Assembly (NCBI GenBank): GCA_035495555.1
Contig: DATJFQ010000110.1
Location: forward strand, 1 to 64,000
Direction of reading: 5' to 3'
Length of the DNA: 64,000 bases
Source: DATJFQ01 sp035495555
GTDB taxonomy: Bacteria > Acidobacteriota > Vicinamibacteria > Vicinamibacterales > 2-12-FULL-66-21
Shown: positions 43,404-50,881 of the stretch, one piece after another
Layout: each line of letters opens with the position of its first letter
Position numbering within the stretch: the first letter of the stretch is position 1
Translations under genes and position numbers: made by a program
Notes under the pieces: model-generated
Databases searched by the model: none
What the model saw: the letters and a program-made list of their open reading frames with translations, nothing else
Told to the model about the DNA's origin: nothing

Positions 43404-44276
43404 ATGAAATTTGTACTACCCGCCGTCGCCGTGGCCTCGACCCTGCTGGCTGGCGGCTGCGTCGTCGTCGACTCCCAGGGCCATATCGCGCGCGATGAGA
43501 AGCGGTTCACCGTGTCGGGCACGCCTGACCTGCATCTGACCACCTTCGATGGTTCGATCGAAATCAGGCCCGGAGACGATCGGCAGGTCACCGTAGAGAT
43601 CGAGAAGCGGGGGCCGACTCAGGAGGAGATCGACAAACTGCAGATCGACGTGAAGCAGGATGGCAATCGCATCGACGTCGAGGTGAAACGCCCGGCGCAC
43701 GAAATCGTGTTCGGGTGGGGCATGACGCCGACGGCGCGCCTGATCGTGACCATGCCCAGGTCGGGAAACGTCGTGGCGAGAAGCGGCGATGGCTCGATTC
43801 GCATCGAGCGTGTGACCGGGCACCTCGAATTGCGCACCGGCGACGGCAGCATCAAAGCGAATGGCATCGGCGGCGACGTCACACTGCAGACGGGCGATGG
43901 TTCCGTCGCGCTCGACGGGATCACCGGCCGGCTCGATCTGCAGACCAGCGACGGCAGCGTGACCGTCGCGGGTCAGCCCGACGTGGCGAAGGTCCACACC
44001 GGGGACGGCTCGATCACGTTCCGCGCGGAGTCCGGCGCGGTCATGAAGGACGACTGGTCGTTCACGACGGGCGACGGCAGCGTGTCGCTCTACCTGCCGT
44101 CGGACTTCTCGGCGGAGTTGGATGCCTCAACGGGCGACGGAAGCGTACACAGCGAGCTGACGGTTTCGGGCAGCGACAGTCAGGAGCGAAAAGCGCTCCA
44201 CGGCCAACTCGGGCAAGGGGGAAAGCTGCTGAAGGTCAGGACCGGCGACGGTTCCATCCGGCTCCGCGCCAGCTGA
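43404..44276 (+). CDS. DUF4097-type beta-helix lipoprotein
   Basis: This 290-residue envelope protein has a lipoprotein signal (about 1-20, lipobox LAGGC). The body is a repetitive beta structure: the phrase TGDGSI or TGDGSV, or a close variant (SGDGSI, TSDGSV), recurs about eight times at roughly 18-22-residue spacing, as in DUF4097 adhesin-like proteins. The spacing suggests one turn of a beta-helix per repeat. The ATG of MKFVLPAV is preferred to an upstream GTG because it opens the signal peptide directly. The function is unknown; a structural or regulatory envelope role is likely. Confidence 0.85.
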   Translation: MKFVLPAVAVASTLLAGGCVVVDSQGHIARDEKRFTVSGTPDLHLTTFDGSIEIRPGDDRQVTVEIEKRGPTQEEIDKLQIDVKQDGNRIDVEVKRPAHEIVFGWGMTPTARLIVTMPRSGNVVARSGDGSIRIERVTGHLELRTGDGSIKANGIGGDVTLQTGDGSVALDGITGRLDLQTSDGSVTVAGQPDVAKVHTGDGSITFRAESGAVMKDDWSFTTGDGSVSLYLPSDFSAELDASTGDGSVHSELTVSGSDSQERKALHGQLGQGGKLLKVRTGDGSIRLRAS

Positions 44277-44283
44277 GTCGCCG

Positions 44284-44368
44284 GAATTGCAGATTGCAGA
44301 TTGTAGATTGCAGATTATTAGACAATTGATCAATCAATCTGCAATCTACAATCTGGAATCTACAATTC
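44284..44368. repeat. Near-perfect heptad-word hairpin, GCAGATT type
   Basis: The arms 44284-44316 and 44336-44368 pair over 33 positions with two mismatches around a 19-nt AT-rich loop. The arms are four degenerate GCAGATT words. The element lies between two convergent genes, 7 nt after one stop, and the right arm overlaps the stop of queD. Confidence 0.95.
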
Positions 44369-44776
44369 AGCTCGCGAGGGGGCGTAAGTAGCGAGCGAGG
44401 TCGGCGTCTCCCAGACGCGCACCGCGACCACATCTATGCCCTGCTCGCGGGCCTTCTCGTAGATCAGCCGCGCAATCCGTTCGACCGTCGGATTGCTCTC
44501 CAGCAGGTACATTGGTTCGCCCAGTTGCTTGAGGGGCTCCACGAGCGGGTCGTCCTGCCGCAGGATCATCTTGTGGTCCAGCTCGCGATCGATCCACCCT
44601 TTCACGATCCGTTTGATGTCGCTGAAGTCGGCCACCATATTGCGGGTGTCGAGACGGTCCGTGCGGACGTCGACTTCGACCGATGCGTTGTGGCCATGCG
44701 GGTGCTTGCACACGCCGTCGTAGTCGAGCAGGCGATGTCCATAGCAGAACTCGAGACGTTTGGTGACCAGGTACAT
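44360..44776 (-). CDS. queD: 6-carboxy-5,6,7,8-tetrahydropterin synthase (QueD)
   Basis: This is a cytosolic enzyme of queuosine and 7-deazaguanine biosynthesis that makes carboxy-tetrahydropterin from dihydroneopterin triphosphate. At 138 residues it has normal family length. Zinc histidines appear in CYGHRL near 13 and in PHGHNA near 27, and the nucleophilic cysteine in GVCKHPHGH near 23; ESNPTVE near 92 and RVWETPTS near 120 are typical. A TATACT box lies 8 nt upstream. Its ATG shares the tetranucleotide CATG with the divergent queC start, an unusual arrangement for two genes of one pathway. Confidence 0.94.
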   Translation of the reverse strand: MYLVTKRLEFCYGHRLLDYDGVCKHPHGHNASVEVDVRTDRLDTRNMVADFSDIKRIVKGWIDRELDHKMILRQDDPLVEPLKQLGEPMYLLESNPTVERIARLIYEKAREQGIDVVAVRVWETPTSLATYAPSRAEL

Positions 44777-45452
44777 GTCTGAAAAGTATATCGCCGTCCT
44801 TCTCTCGGGCGGGCTGGACAGCGCGGTTCTGCTGGCCTTTGCGGCACAGTCCTCGGCGGTCGCCCCGATTTATGTCAGCGTCGGGTTCGCCTGGGAAGCG
44901 GAGGAGCGGAGGATGATCGAGCGGCTGCTGCACTCGCCAGCGTTCGAAGGGTTCACGGTGGCGCCGCTCGCCAGCCTGTCCTTCGATATGCGTGACGTGT
45001 ATCCGCCGACCCACTGGGCGGTGCGTGGGGAGCCGCCCGCTTTCGACACGCCCGACGAAGACGTCTACATCGACGGCCGGAACATCACGCTGTTGTCGAA
45101 AGCGTCGATCTACATGGCACGCCAGGGCATCGCGCGCGTTCTCATGGGCCAGCTCGCCGGCAATCCATTCCCCGACGCCAGTCCGGAGTTCCTCGATGCC
45201 ATGGCGCGCGCGCTCTCGCTGGGCCTTGGCGCGCCGATTGACATCGCCGCACCGTTCACGAGCAAGTCGAAGACGGACGTCATTCGGCTTGGCGTCGAAC
45301 TCGGTGTGCCGTTCGAGCTGACGCTCTCGTGCATGCAGCCGTCCGGTGGTCAGCACTGTGGACGCTGCAGCAAGTGCCGGGAACGACGGGATGCGTTCAA
45401 CGAAGCCGGGGTGATCGATCCCACGCCGTATCGCGAGCGGCCGGCTCGATGA
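44775..45452 (+). CDS. queC: 7-cyano-7-deazaguanine synthase (QueC)
   Basis: This is a cytosolic ATP-dependent enzyme that converts 7-carboxy-7-deazaguanine to preQ0. The 225-residue protein has the PP-loop LSGGLDSA at residues 9-16 and C-terminal zinc cysteines in CMQPSGGQHCGRCSKC (near 188-203). It has FAWEAEERR near 37 and the expected ISD-like TSKSKTDVIRLG segment near 165. The ATG at 44775 overlaps the queD start on the other strand; a TTG at 44760 is possible but less likely. It pairs functionally with queD. Confidence 0.94.
   Translation: MSEKYIAVLLSGGLDSAVLLAFAAQSSAVAPIYVSVGFAWEAEERRMIERLLHSPAFEGFTVAPLASLSFDMRDVYPPTHWAVRGEPPAFDTPDEDVYIDGRNITLLSKASIYMARQGIARVLMGQLAGNPFPDASPEFLDAMARALSLGLGAPIDIAAPFTSKSKTDVIRLGVELGVPFELTLSCMQPSGGQHCGRCSKCRERRDAFNEAGVIDPTPYRERPAR
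44785..44790 (-). promoter_or_regulatory. -10 box TATACT for queD
   Basis: TATACT on the minus strand ends 8 nt before the queD ATG, inside the first codons of queC. This predicts a transcript with almost no leader. Confidence 0.5.
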
Positions 45453-45456
45453 TACC

Positions 45457-45533
45457 TACTCAACTGCGCAACTACGCAACGACACAATCACCCAACAACA
45501 CAACTACTCAAGGTCCGAACTACTCGAGGCGTT
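45457..45533. repeat. CAACTAC-type heptad array
   Basis: Directly after the queC stop are CAACTGCG, CAACTAC, CAACGAC and similar 7-8-bp words, including a later CAACTACTCAA. The same words open the spacer at 51604. It lies between convergent genes and has no clear second arm. Confidence 0.7.
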
Positions 45534-45557
45534 GTGAAGTGCCCGCCGTGAATTGGG

Positions 45558-46340
45558 TTACCGCGATCGCTTGAACGGCAACTCGTAGGAAAAATAACCG
45601 AACACGCCCGCAGACGCCTTCCCGTCCGTCCACGAAACCGGAATCGCGGCGCCCACAATGATCTGCGTGTCCGGATCGAGATTCCATCCGCCCCGTACGC
45701 CGGGGGACAGCGTGAACGTATGACTGCGCGCTGTCGTGAATACTTCAGGACCGGCCGGCGACTGCTGCGGCGACGTGCCGACCCGCTGGTCGAACGAGAG
45801 CACCGACTCGATCATCACGTTCACCATCGGTTCCAATCGATAGATCGCGCTTCCGGCGAACGCGGGTGTGACGAGTGACAGCCGCTCCGGCGCCCGCTGC
45901 CAGGTGACACCTGCGTTCCAATGCAGGTACCAGTTGCCGCGCTGCTTGCTGAACGGCAGGTTCGTCTGCACCCCCGGTGAACTCGGCCCGCGGCCGGTCG
46001 GGAGAATGGCGCTGAGCCGGGGCGCGAATGCCGGCCGGCCTGATCCCTCCTCCCACACCTGCAGCCGATAGTTCAGGAATGCGTCGCCGATGCCGGACGC
46101 GCTGAACGGCACCGTGTAAGAGAGCTGGTGCCGCAGGCCGGGCACCGGCCACTCCTGTGTATACGTGAGCAGCCAATCTCCATTCTGCCGGCTCCAGTTG
46201 ACGATGTTCTGGACGATGCCGGGGTCCTGGTTGAAGGCTTCTTCGACGAGGAACGAGTTGTCGATGATCTTGAACGGCTCGGCGGGTGCGGCGCCGCCGG
46301 GAGACTGCGCGAGAAGGGCCGCGAGCAGGAGCATGTGCAC
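45558..46340 (-). CDS. Probable outer-membrane beta-barrel protein
   Basis: This exported protein of about 260 residues has a short signal peptide (about 1-18) and repeated amphipathic strands with aromatic girdles (GDWLLTYTQEWPVPG, GNWYLHWNAGVTWQ, HTFTLSPGVRGGWN), ending in GYFSYELPF. The pattern resembles the transporter-like barrels related to phenol-degradation MetA proteins. A GTG start at 46340 is supported by TATCAT six bases upstream; an ATG at 46334 is the alternative. It is divergent from ubiE with only 12 bp between starts. Function is not known. Confidence 0.8.
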   Translation of the reverse strand: MHMLLLAALLAQSPGGAAPAEPFKIIDNSFLVEEAFNQDPGIVQNIVNWSRQNGDWLLTYTQEWPVPGLRHQLSYTVPFSASGIGDAFLNYRLQVWEEGSGRPAFAPRLSAILPTGRGPSSPGVQTNLPFSKQRGNWYLHWNAGVTWQRAPERLSLVTPAFAGSAIYRLEPMVNVMIESVLSFDQRVGTSPQQSPAGPEVFTTARSHTFTLSPGVRGGWNLDPDTQIIVGAAIPVSWTDGKASAGVFGYFSYELPFKRSR

Positions 46341-46346
46341 CGCAGG

Positions 46347-46352
46347 ATGATA
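46347..46352 (-). promoter_or_regulatory. -10 box TATCAT overlapping ubiE start region
   Basis: TATCAT on the minus strand ends 6 nt before the GTG of the barrel gene. The same bases read ATGATA on the plus strand, immediately before the ubiE ATG. Confidence 0.45.
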
Positions 46353-47096
46353 ATGGCTGACGCGGCCGTCATGCCCACCGTTCTGCCACGCGCGTTCGAA
46401 ACAGAGGAAGCGAAGCAGCGATACGTTCGCGGTCTCTTCGCGACGATTGCCGACCGCTACGATCTCATCACGAGGCTGCTGTCGTACGGCATGGACCAGC
46501 GCTGGAAGCGGCGCCTGATCCGTCTGGCTGCGGTGACCTCGGGAACGCAGGCGCTCGACCTCGCATGCGGGACCGGTGATATCGCGTACGCGCTCGGTGA
46601 CCGCGGAGCCCGCGTGGCGGGCCTCGACGTCACGCACCGGATGCTGCAGCTTGCTCGCGGAAAGCGGCGGACGCCAGGACCGAACGTGCAGTTCGTGACC
46701 GGCGACATGATGATGCTGCCGTTCCGCGACGGATCATTCGATCTGATCACGACGGGCTACGGGATCCGGAACGTCCCGCGGATCGAGCCGGCGATCGCCG
46801 AAATGCGCCGCGTGCTCCGCCCCGGGGGCGCCGTGCTCTCGCTCGATTTCAACAGGCCCGATAACGCGCTTCTGCGTCGGTTTTACCTCACGTATTTGAC
46901 CGTCGTCGGATCCACCCTCGGATGGGTCCTGCACCGCGATCCCGACACCTATCGGTACATCCCGGAATCGATCCGACGGTACCCCGGTGCGCGCGCAGTT
47001 GCGGCGCTGATGGAGCAGCACGGGTTCGTCGACTGCCGCGTCGAACCGCTGCTTGGCGGGCTGATGGCGATCAACTCCGCGCACGCTCCAGCCTGA
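46353..47096 (+). CDS. ubiE: Demethylmenaquinone/ubiquinone methyltransferase
   Basis: This 247-residue SAM-dependent methyltransferase acts in menaquinone (and, where present, ubiquinone) biosynthesis. The SAM-binding motif ALDLACGTGDIAYALG is near 62-77, and the family signatures YDLITRLLSYGMDQRWK near 33 and TTGYGIRNVP near 132 and DFNRP near 164 are clear. The ATG at 46353 is chosen for an AGGA five bases upstream; an in-frame ATG at 46347 also exists. In an acidobacterium the menaquinone role is more likely. No other quinone genes are nearby. Confidence 0.93.
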   Translation: MADAAVMPTVLPRAFETEEAKQRYVRGLFATIADRYDLITRLLSYGMDQRWKRRLIRLAAVTSGTQALDLACGTGDIAYALGDRGARVAGLDVTHRMLQLARGKRRTPGPNVQFVTGDMMMLPFRDGSFDLITTGYGIRNVPRIEPAIAEMRRVLRPGGAVLSLDFNRPDNALLRRFYLTYLTVVGSTLGWVLHRDPDTYRYIPESIRRYPGARAVAALMEQHGFVDCRVEPLLGGLMAINSAHAPA

Positions 47097-47133
47097 GCGC
47101 CAGATCTGTTCCCGCCGTCGCACAAACTGCCAT

Positions 47134-47254
47134 GTGTGTAATTCAGTGACCGGGGTCTGACCCCTGCCGCTTGAATACCCAGTGTGTAATCGAGCGACCG
47201 GGGTCTGACCCCATCTGTCGGTTGTGGGTAATCCGGCGACCGGGGTCTGACCCC
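47134..47254. repeat. Three 31-bp palindromic repeats with GGGGTC-T-GACCCC core
   Basis: Copies lie at 47134-47164, 47182-47212 and 47224-47254, separated by 17 and 11 bp. Each begins with GTGTGTAAT or GTGGGTAAT and ends with the 13-bp palindrome GGGGTC, T, GACCCC. They are in the same orientation 3' of ubiE. They resemble REP-like dispersed palindromes rather than a CRISPR array; no associated transposase is in the window. Confidence 0.92.
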
Positions 47255-47271
47255 GTCCGCGCAACGAATGC

Positions 47272-47277
47272 TATGCT
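47272..47277 (+). promoter_or_regulatory. -10 box TATGCT, leaderless small gene
   Basis: TATGCT ends 7 nt before the ATG at 47285 and lies 17 bp after the last 31-bp repeat. Confidence 0.45.
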
Positions 47278-47284
47278 CGGTCGG

Positions 47285-47713
47285 ATGGAGGTCTCAGAAG
47301 TCCGGCGACGGTTACGCGGCGTCATCGAGCAGGCGAAGCGACATGCGGCCGAGCGCCGCTCGCGCATCGACGAAGCGTCCCGTGCGTACGATGCGTTTCT
47401 TCCGGACGTCGCCGTGCCGGCCTTTCATGCCGTCGCCCAGGCGCTCGTCGGCGAAGGGCACCGCTTCAAGGTGTTCACGCCGGGTGAGTCGGTCAGATTG
47501 ACGCCGGAGTTTTCGCCGGACGAGTTCATCGAGCTGGCGCTCGACACCAGCGGCAACACGCCGGTCCTCATGATGACGGCCTCTCGCGGCCGCGGGCGCA
47601 GACAAGTCGTTACCGAACGGGCGTTGTTCGAGGACCGCCCTGTCTCCGAGATTTCGCAGGAAGACGTGGTCGGCGCCATCATGGACGCGCTGCCGCCGTT
47701 CGTCGAACGCTGA
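47285..47713 (+). CDS. Unknown 142-aa protein
   Basis: This is a cytosolic protein of 142 residues that I do not recognise. An N-terminal helix of about 45 residues (MEVSEVRRRLRGVIEQAKRH) is followed by an alpha/beta-like part (AFLPDVAVPAFHAVAQALVGEGHRFKVFTP, then DEFIELALDTSGNTPVLMMTASRGRGRRQVV). There is no signal peptide or membrane segment. The start is supported by a TATGCT box 7 nt upstream and by the end of the repeat region. It converges with the CoA-transferase gene. Confidence 0.75.
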   Translation: MEVSEVRRRLRGVIEQAKRHAAERRSRIDEASRAYDAFLPDVAVPAFHAVAQALVGEGHRFKVFTPGESVRLTPEFSPDEFIELALDTSGNTPVLMMTASRGRGRRQVVTERALFEDRPVSEISQEDVVGAIMDALPPFVER

Positions 47714-47743
47714 TCCCGATCCTGCGTGGCAGCCGGTTTGGCA

Positions 47744-48934
47744 TTACGCAATCGCGCCCTCGCGCCGCAGCCTTGCAATTTCCTCTTGGCGTAGACCGAG
47801 ATCGCCTTCGAGAATCGCGTCCGTGTGCTGGCCCAATGCGGGTGGCGCTGTCCGGATTTCGGGCGGCGTGGCGGACAGTTTCAATGGATTCCCGAGCACC
47901 CGAATATCACCCGCAACCGAGTGCGTGATCGGGACGATCATGTCGCGCGCTGCGAGCTGCGGGTCGGCGAGCGTTTCGGTCACGCTGCGCACGGCGCCGC
48001 AGGGCACCCCCGCATCCGTGAGGGCGCGGACGACAGCGTCCCGTTTCCACGTCGCAAAGACGCGGCGCAGCTCTGCGCGGAGCGCGTCATAGTGGTGCAC
48101 GCGGTCGCTGTTTGTGGCAAACCGCGGGTCGGCCGACAGCCAGGGCTCCTGCAGTAAGGCAGCCATGCGCCGGAACTGCTCGTCGTTGCCGACGGCCAGC
48201 ACGAACTCGCCATCTGCCGTCGCAAACGTGTCGTACGGCGCGATCGACGGATGTTGATTCCCCATCCGCCCGGGGGACGTTCCCGTCGCGAACACGATGC
48301 CCGCCTGGTAGGTCAGCAGCGATGCAACCGTGTCGAGCATCCCGACATCGACGAGTTGTCCGCGACCCGTCTGCTCACGCGCGATGAGAGCGGCCAGAAT
48401 GCCCTGCACCGCGAAAAGCGCCGTCGCCAGATCCGCGATCGCGACGCCGAGGCGATACGGCGGGCCATCGCGGGCGCCGGTGATGCTCATCAGGCCGCCT
48501 TCGGCCTGCATCACCGCGTCGTATCCCGGTTCCGCGCGCCGTGGACCTGTCTGTCCGAACCCCGAGATCGAACAGTAGACGATGCGCGGCCGCTGCGCGG
48601 CGACTTCGTCGTACCCGAGACCAAGACGGTGCATGGTTCCGGGCCTGAAATTTTCCACGACGACATCTGCGCGGTCGAGCAGCCCGTCGACGATCCGTCG
48701 GGACGCCGGATGCTTCAAGTCGAGGGCGAGCGATTCCTTGTTCCGGTTGATGCTGAGGAAATAGGAGCTCTCGCCCTGCAGGAACGGAGGCCCCCACGCC
48801 CGCGTGTCGTCGCCGTGTCCCGGCTGCTCGATTTTGATCACGCGGGCTCCGAGATCCGCGAGCTGCGCGGTGCAATACGGGCCCGACAACACGCGGCTGA
48901 AGTCGATTACGACGATCCCGTCGAGCGGGCGCAT
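47744..48934 (-). CDS. CaiB/BaiF-family CoA-transferase
   Basis: This 396-residue class III CoA-transferase moves CoA between carboxylic acids. The N terminus has the family opening RPLDGIVVIDFSRVLSGPYCTAQLADLGARVIKIE, followed by the FRPG motif near 95 and GYDAVMQAEGG near 138 with the acyl-carrying aspartate. The fold repeats a Rossmann-like half around residues 250-390. The donor and acceptor cannot be read from sequence. It starts 1 nt after the homoserine dehydrogenase stop (TGA, one base, ATG), so the two are co-translated, hinting at amino-acid or propionyl-type metabolism. Confidence 0.92.
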   Translation of the reverse strand: MRPLDGIVVIDFSRVLSGPYCTAQLADLGARVIKIEQPGHGDDTRAWGPPFLQGESSYFLSINRNKESLALDLKHPASRRIVDGLLDRADVVVENFRPGTMHRLGLGYDEVAAQRPRIVYCSISGFGQTGPRRAEPGYDAVMQAEGGLMSITGARDGPPYRLGVAIADLATALFAVQGILAALIAREQTGRGQLVDVGMLDTVASLLTYQAGIVFATGTSPGRMGNQHPSIAPYDTFATADGEFVLAVGNDEQFRRMAALLQEPWLSADPRFATNSDRVHHYDALRAELRRVFATWKRDAVVRALTDAGVPCGAVRSVTETLADPQLAARDMIVPITHSVAGDIRVLGNPLKLSATPPEIRTAPPALGQHTDAILEGDLGLRQEEIARLRREGAIA

Positions 48935-48935
48935 G

Positions 48936-49970
48936 TCACCGCACCCCGCGGCGGATGGTCACGAGATCGGTCAGCAGGGCATACGCCGTCATCGTGAGGC
49001 CGCCGTTCAACTGGCAGATGGCGACATCGCCCAGGAGGTCGGTTTCGACGACGAGTGCGTTGGCCATGCCGCGCAGCCCGGCGAGCAAATCCGATTCGGG
49101 TAGTTCGACCGGCCGTACCGACGCAGAGAATCCCCCAGCCGTCCGGCGCGCCGAGGCGACGAGACGCACGCGATTGCCGCGCGCCTTCGCGGCCATCGCG
49201 AGGCGGGCGGTGCCGTGATCGATACCCTCCCGCTCGACCGCTTGCGGCGTCATGCGCGCGCGCAGCAGCACGTTCGCAAGGGCGGATGTCTTCGCCGCGG
49301 CGTCCCACCCGTCGATGTCGAGCGACGGATCCGCTTCGGCGATCCCCTCCGCCTGCATCCGCGCAAGCGCGCTGTCGAAGCTTTCGCCGTCTTCGATCGC
49401 GGTGAGGATGTGGTTCGTGGTGCTGTTGATGACGCCGCGGAACCCGCGGATCTCCACCGCGGGAAGCGTCTCGCGGGCGAGGTTGAAGACGGGAATGCCG
49501 TCCATGACCGCGCCCTCGAATAGAAACGAGAGCCCTCGATCGGCGGCGAGCGCACTCAGCTCTTCGTATGCGAACGCGGCCGGACCTTTGTTCGCCGTCA
49601 CCACGTGACATCCTGCGTGCAGCGCGGCGCGCACGTGGTCGATGGCGGGCTGCCCGGCGCCGATGTCGAGCAGCGTCGTTTCAACGGCGATTTTCAGATC
49701 GGCGGGCGAATCGGCGAGCGCCCGGATCGCCGCAAAGCTGTCACCGTGGTCTCCAACGCTGGCGCAGGGGTCCGTTTCGAGCTGCCGCGCCAGATCGACA
49801 GCGTCCACCCCGGCCGGATTGGCTGTCGATCCGTGCCCGCGTGTAGAGATCGCGACGATGCGGCAGTCGAGGTCGTAGTCGAGCGAGAGCCAGTCGCGGC
49901 GTTCGTCCAGCAGCCGGGCGAACCGGCGGCCGACGTGTCCGAATCCAATCAGCGCGAGATCCGCCCGCAT
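48936..49970 (-). CDS. hom: Homoserine dehydrogenase
   Basis: This is a cytosolic NAD(P)-dependent enzyme that reduces aspartate semialdehyde to homoserine, on the route to threonine and methionine. The 344 residues include the nucleotide-binding GFGHVGRRFA at 8-17, VVTANKGPAA near 127 and the catalytic-domain signature GVINSTTNHIL near 184 with AEADPSLDIDGWDAA near 215. There is no C-terminal ACT domain, so feedback control by threonine through that domain is not expected. The ATG of MRADLALIGF is chosen as the first codon before the Rossmann fold. It is co-translated with the CoA-transferase. Confidence 0.93.
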   Translation of the reverse strand: MRADLALIGFGHVGRRFARLLDERRDWLSLDYDLDCRIVAISTRGHGSTANPAGVDAVDLARQLETDPCASVGDHGDSFAAIRALADSPADLKIAVETTLLDIGAGQPAIDHVRAALHAGCHVVTANKGPAAFAYEELSALAADRGLSFLFEGAVMDGIPVFNLARETLPAVEIRGFRGVINSTTNHILTAIEDGESFDSALARMQAEGIAEADPSLDIDGWDAAAKTSALANVLLRARMTPQAVEREGIDHGTARLAMAAKARGNRVRLVASARRTAGGFSASVRPVELPESDLLAGLRGMANALVVETDLLGDVAICQLNGGLTMTAYALLTDLVTIRRGVR

Positions 49971-50018
49971 ATCCGCTGAGACACGGCTTGGAAGTGTAGT
50001 CGAATTCCCGGCATGCGT

Positions 50019-50024
50019 TATTCT
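50019..50024 (+). promoter_or_regulatory. -10 box TATTCT near FGE-like gene
   Basis: TATTCT ends 10 nt before the ATG at 50035, which predicts a leader of only a few bases. Confidence 0.35.
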
Positions 50025-50034
50025 GAGGCGATCG

Positions 50035-50856
50035 ATGGCCCTTGACGATCTTCCACGCCTGGCGCTGATTCCCGCGGGCGAGTTCCTCATGGGCTCCACC
50101 GGCGGCGAAGAGGACGAGCGCCCGGTGCATGCGGTCCACGTCGACGACTTCCTGATTGGGATTCAGCCCGTCACCAATGCGGAGTACGCGCACTTCGTGC
50201 GGGACACGGGACATCGCGCGCCATCGATTTACGAGATTCCTCTCGTCGTCGGCGTCGGCGGCATCGACCGGCAGCGTGTGTTTCGGCAGACGGCGGCGTC
50301 CTATGAATGGGTGAAATCCGAGCCGCTGCCCGAGCGTCTCCACCACCCTGTGTCGCTCGTGAGGTACGACGATGCCTCGGCGTATTGCGCGTGGCTGGCC
50401 GCCGTCACGGGCCGCGCGTTCCGGCTGCCGACCGAAGCGGAGTGGGAAAAGGCTGCGCGCGGCGGAGTGGAGTCCAAACGATATCCCTGGGGCGACGAGA
50501 TCGGCCCCCGGAACGCAAACTTCCTCGCGGACCAGGACGCGAGATCGTCCGGCGGCACGACGAAGTGTCAGACGTATCCGCCGAACGACTTCGGGCTGTT
50601 CGACATGGTCGGCAACGTGTGGGAGTGGGTCCAGGATTGGTATTCGCCCGCGTACTATGCGGCCTCTTCCGCCCGGAATCCGACCGGTCCGCCGCGCGGG
50701 CAGCTTCGCGTGCTTCGCGGCGGTGGATGGCTCGCGTCGGACGTGCGCATGCTGACCTGCAGCTATCGGCATAAAGTGCCGCCCGACACGTATTCGTATG
50801 GCATTGGCTTTCGCGTCGCGTGCTCGCCGCCTGTGACCGTCGACAGTCCGCAGTAG
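50035..50856 (+). CDS. Formylglycine-generating-enzyme-like (FGE-sulfatase family) protein
   Basis: The 273-residue protein has the FGE-sulfatase fold signatures: IPAGEFLMGS near 12, PVTNAEYAHFV near 45, RLPTEAEWEKAARGG near 133, YPWGD near 154, FDMVGNVWEWVQDW near 187 and the C-terminal GFRVA. True formylglycine generators use two cysteines five residues apart just before a YR motif. Here that stretch (SDVRMLTCSYRH) has a single cysteine, so it is probably a relative with another role, as with EgtB-like or signalling members. It is divergent from hom and followed by a SIMPL-domain gene. Confidence 0.87.
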   Translation: MALDDLPRLALIPAGEFLMGSTGGEEDERPVHAVHVDDFLIGIQPVTNAEYAHFVRDTGHRAPSIYEIPLVVGVGGIDRQRVFRQTAASYEWVKSEPLPERLHHPVSLVRYDDASAYCAWLAAVTGRAFRLPTEAEWEKAARGGVESKRYPWGDEIGPRNANFLADQDARSSGGTTKCQTYPPNDFGLFDMVGNVWEWVQDWYSPAYYAASSARNPTGPPRGQLRVLRGGGWLASDVRMLTCSYRHKVPPDTYSYGIGFRVACSPPVTVDSPQ

Positions 50857-50881
50857 CGGGAGTCGTGACGAGAGGTGAACC

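Noticed and set aside
47134..47254. Possible CRISPR array (three direct repeats)
   Set aside because: The spacers are 17 and 11 bp, too short and uneven, and no cas gene is present. A REP-like repeat fits better.
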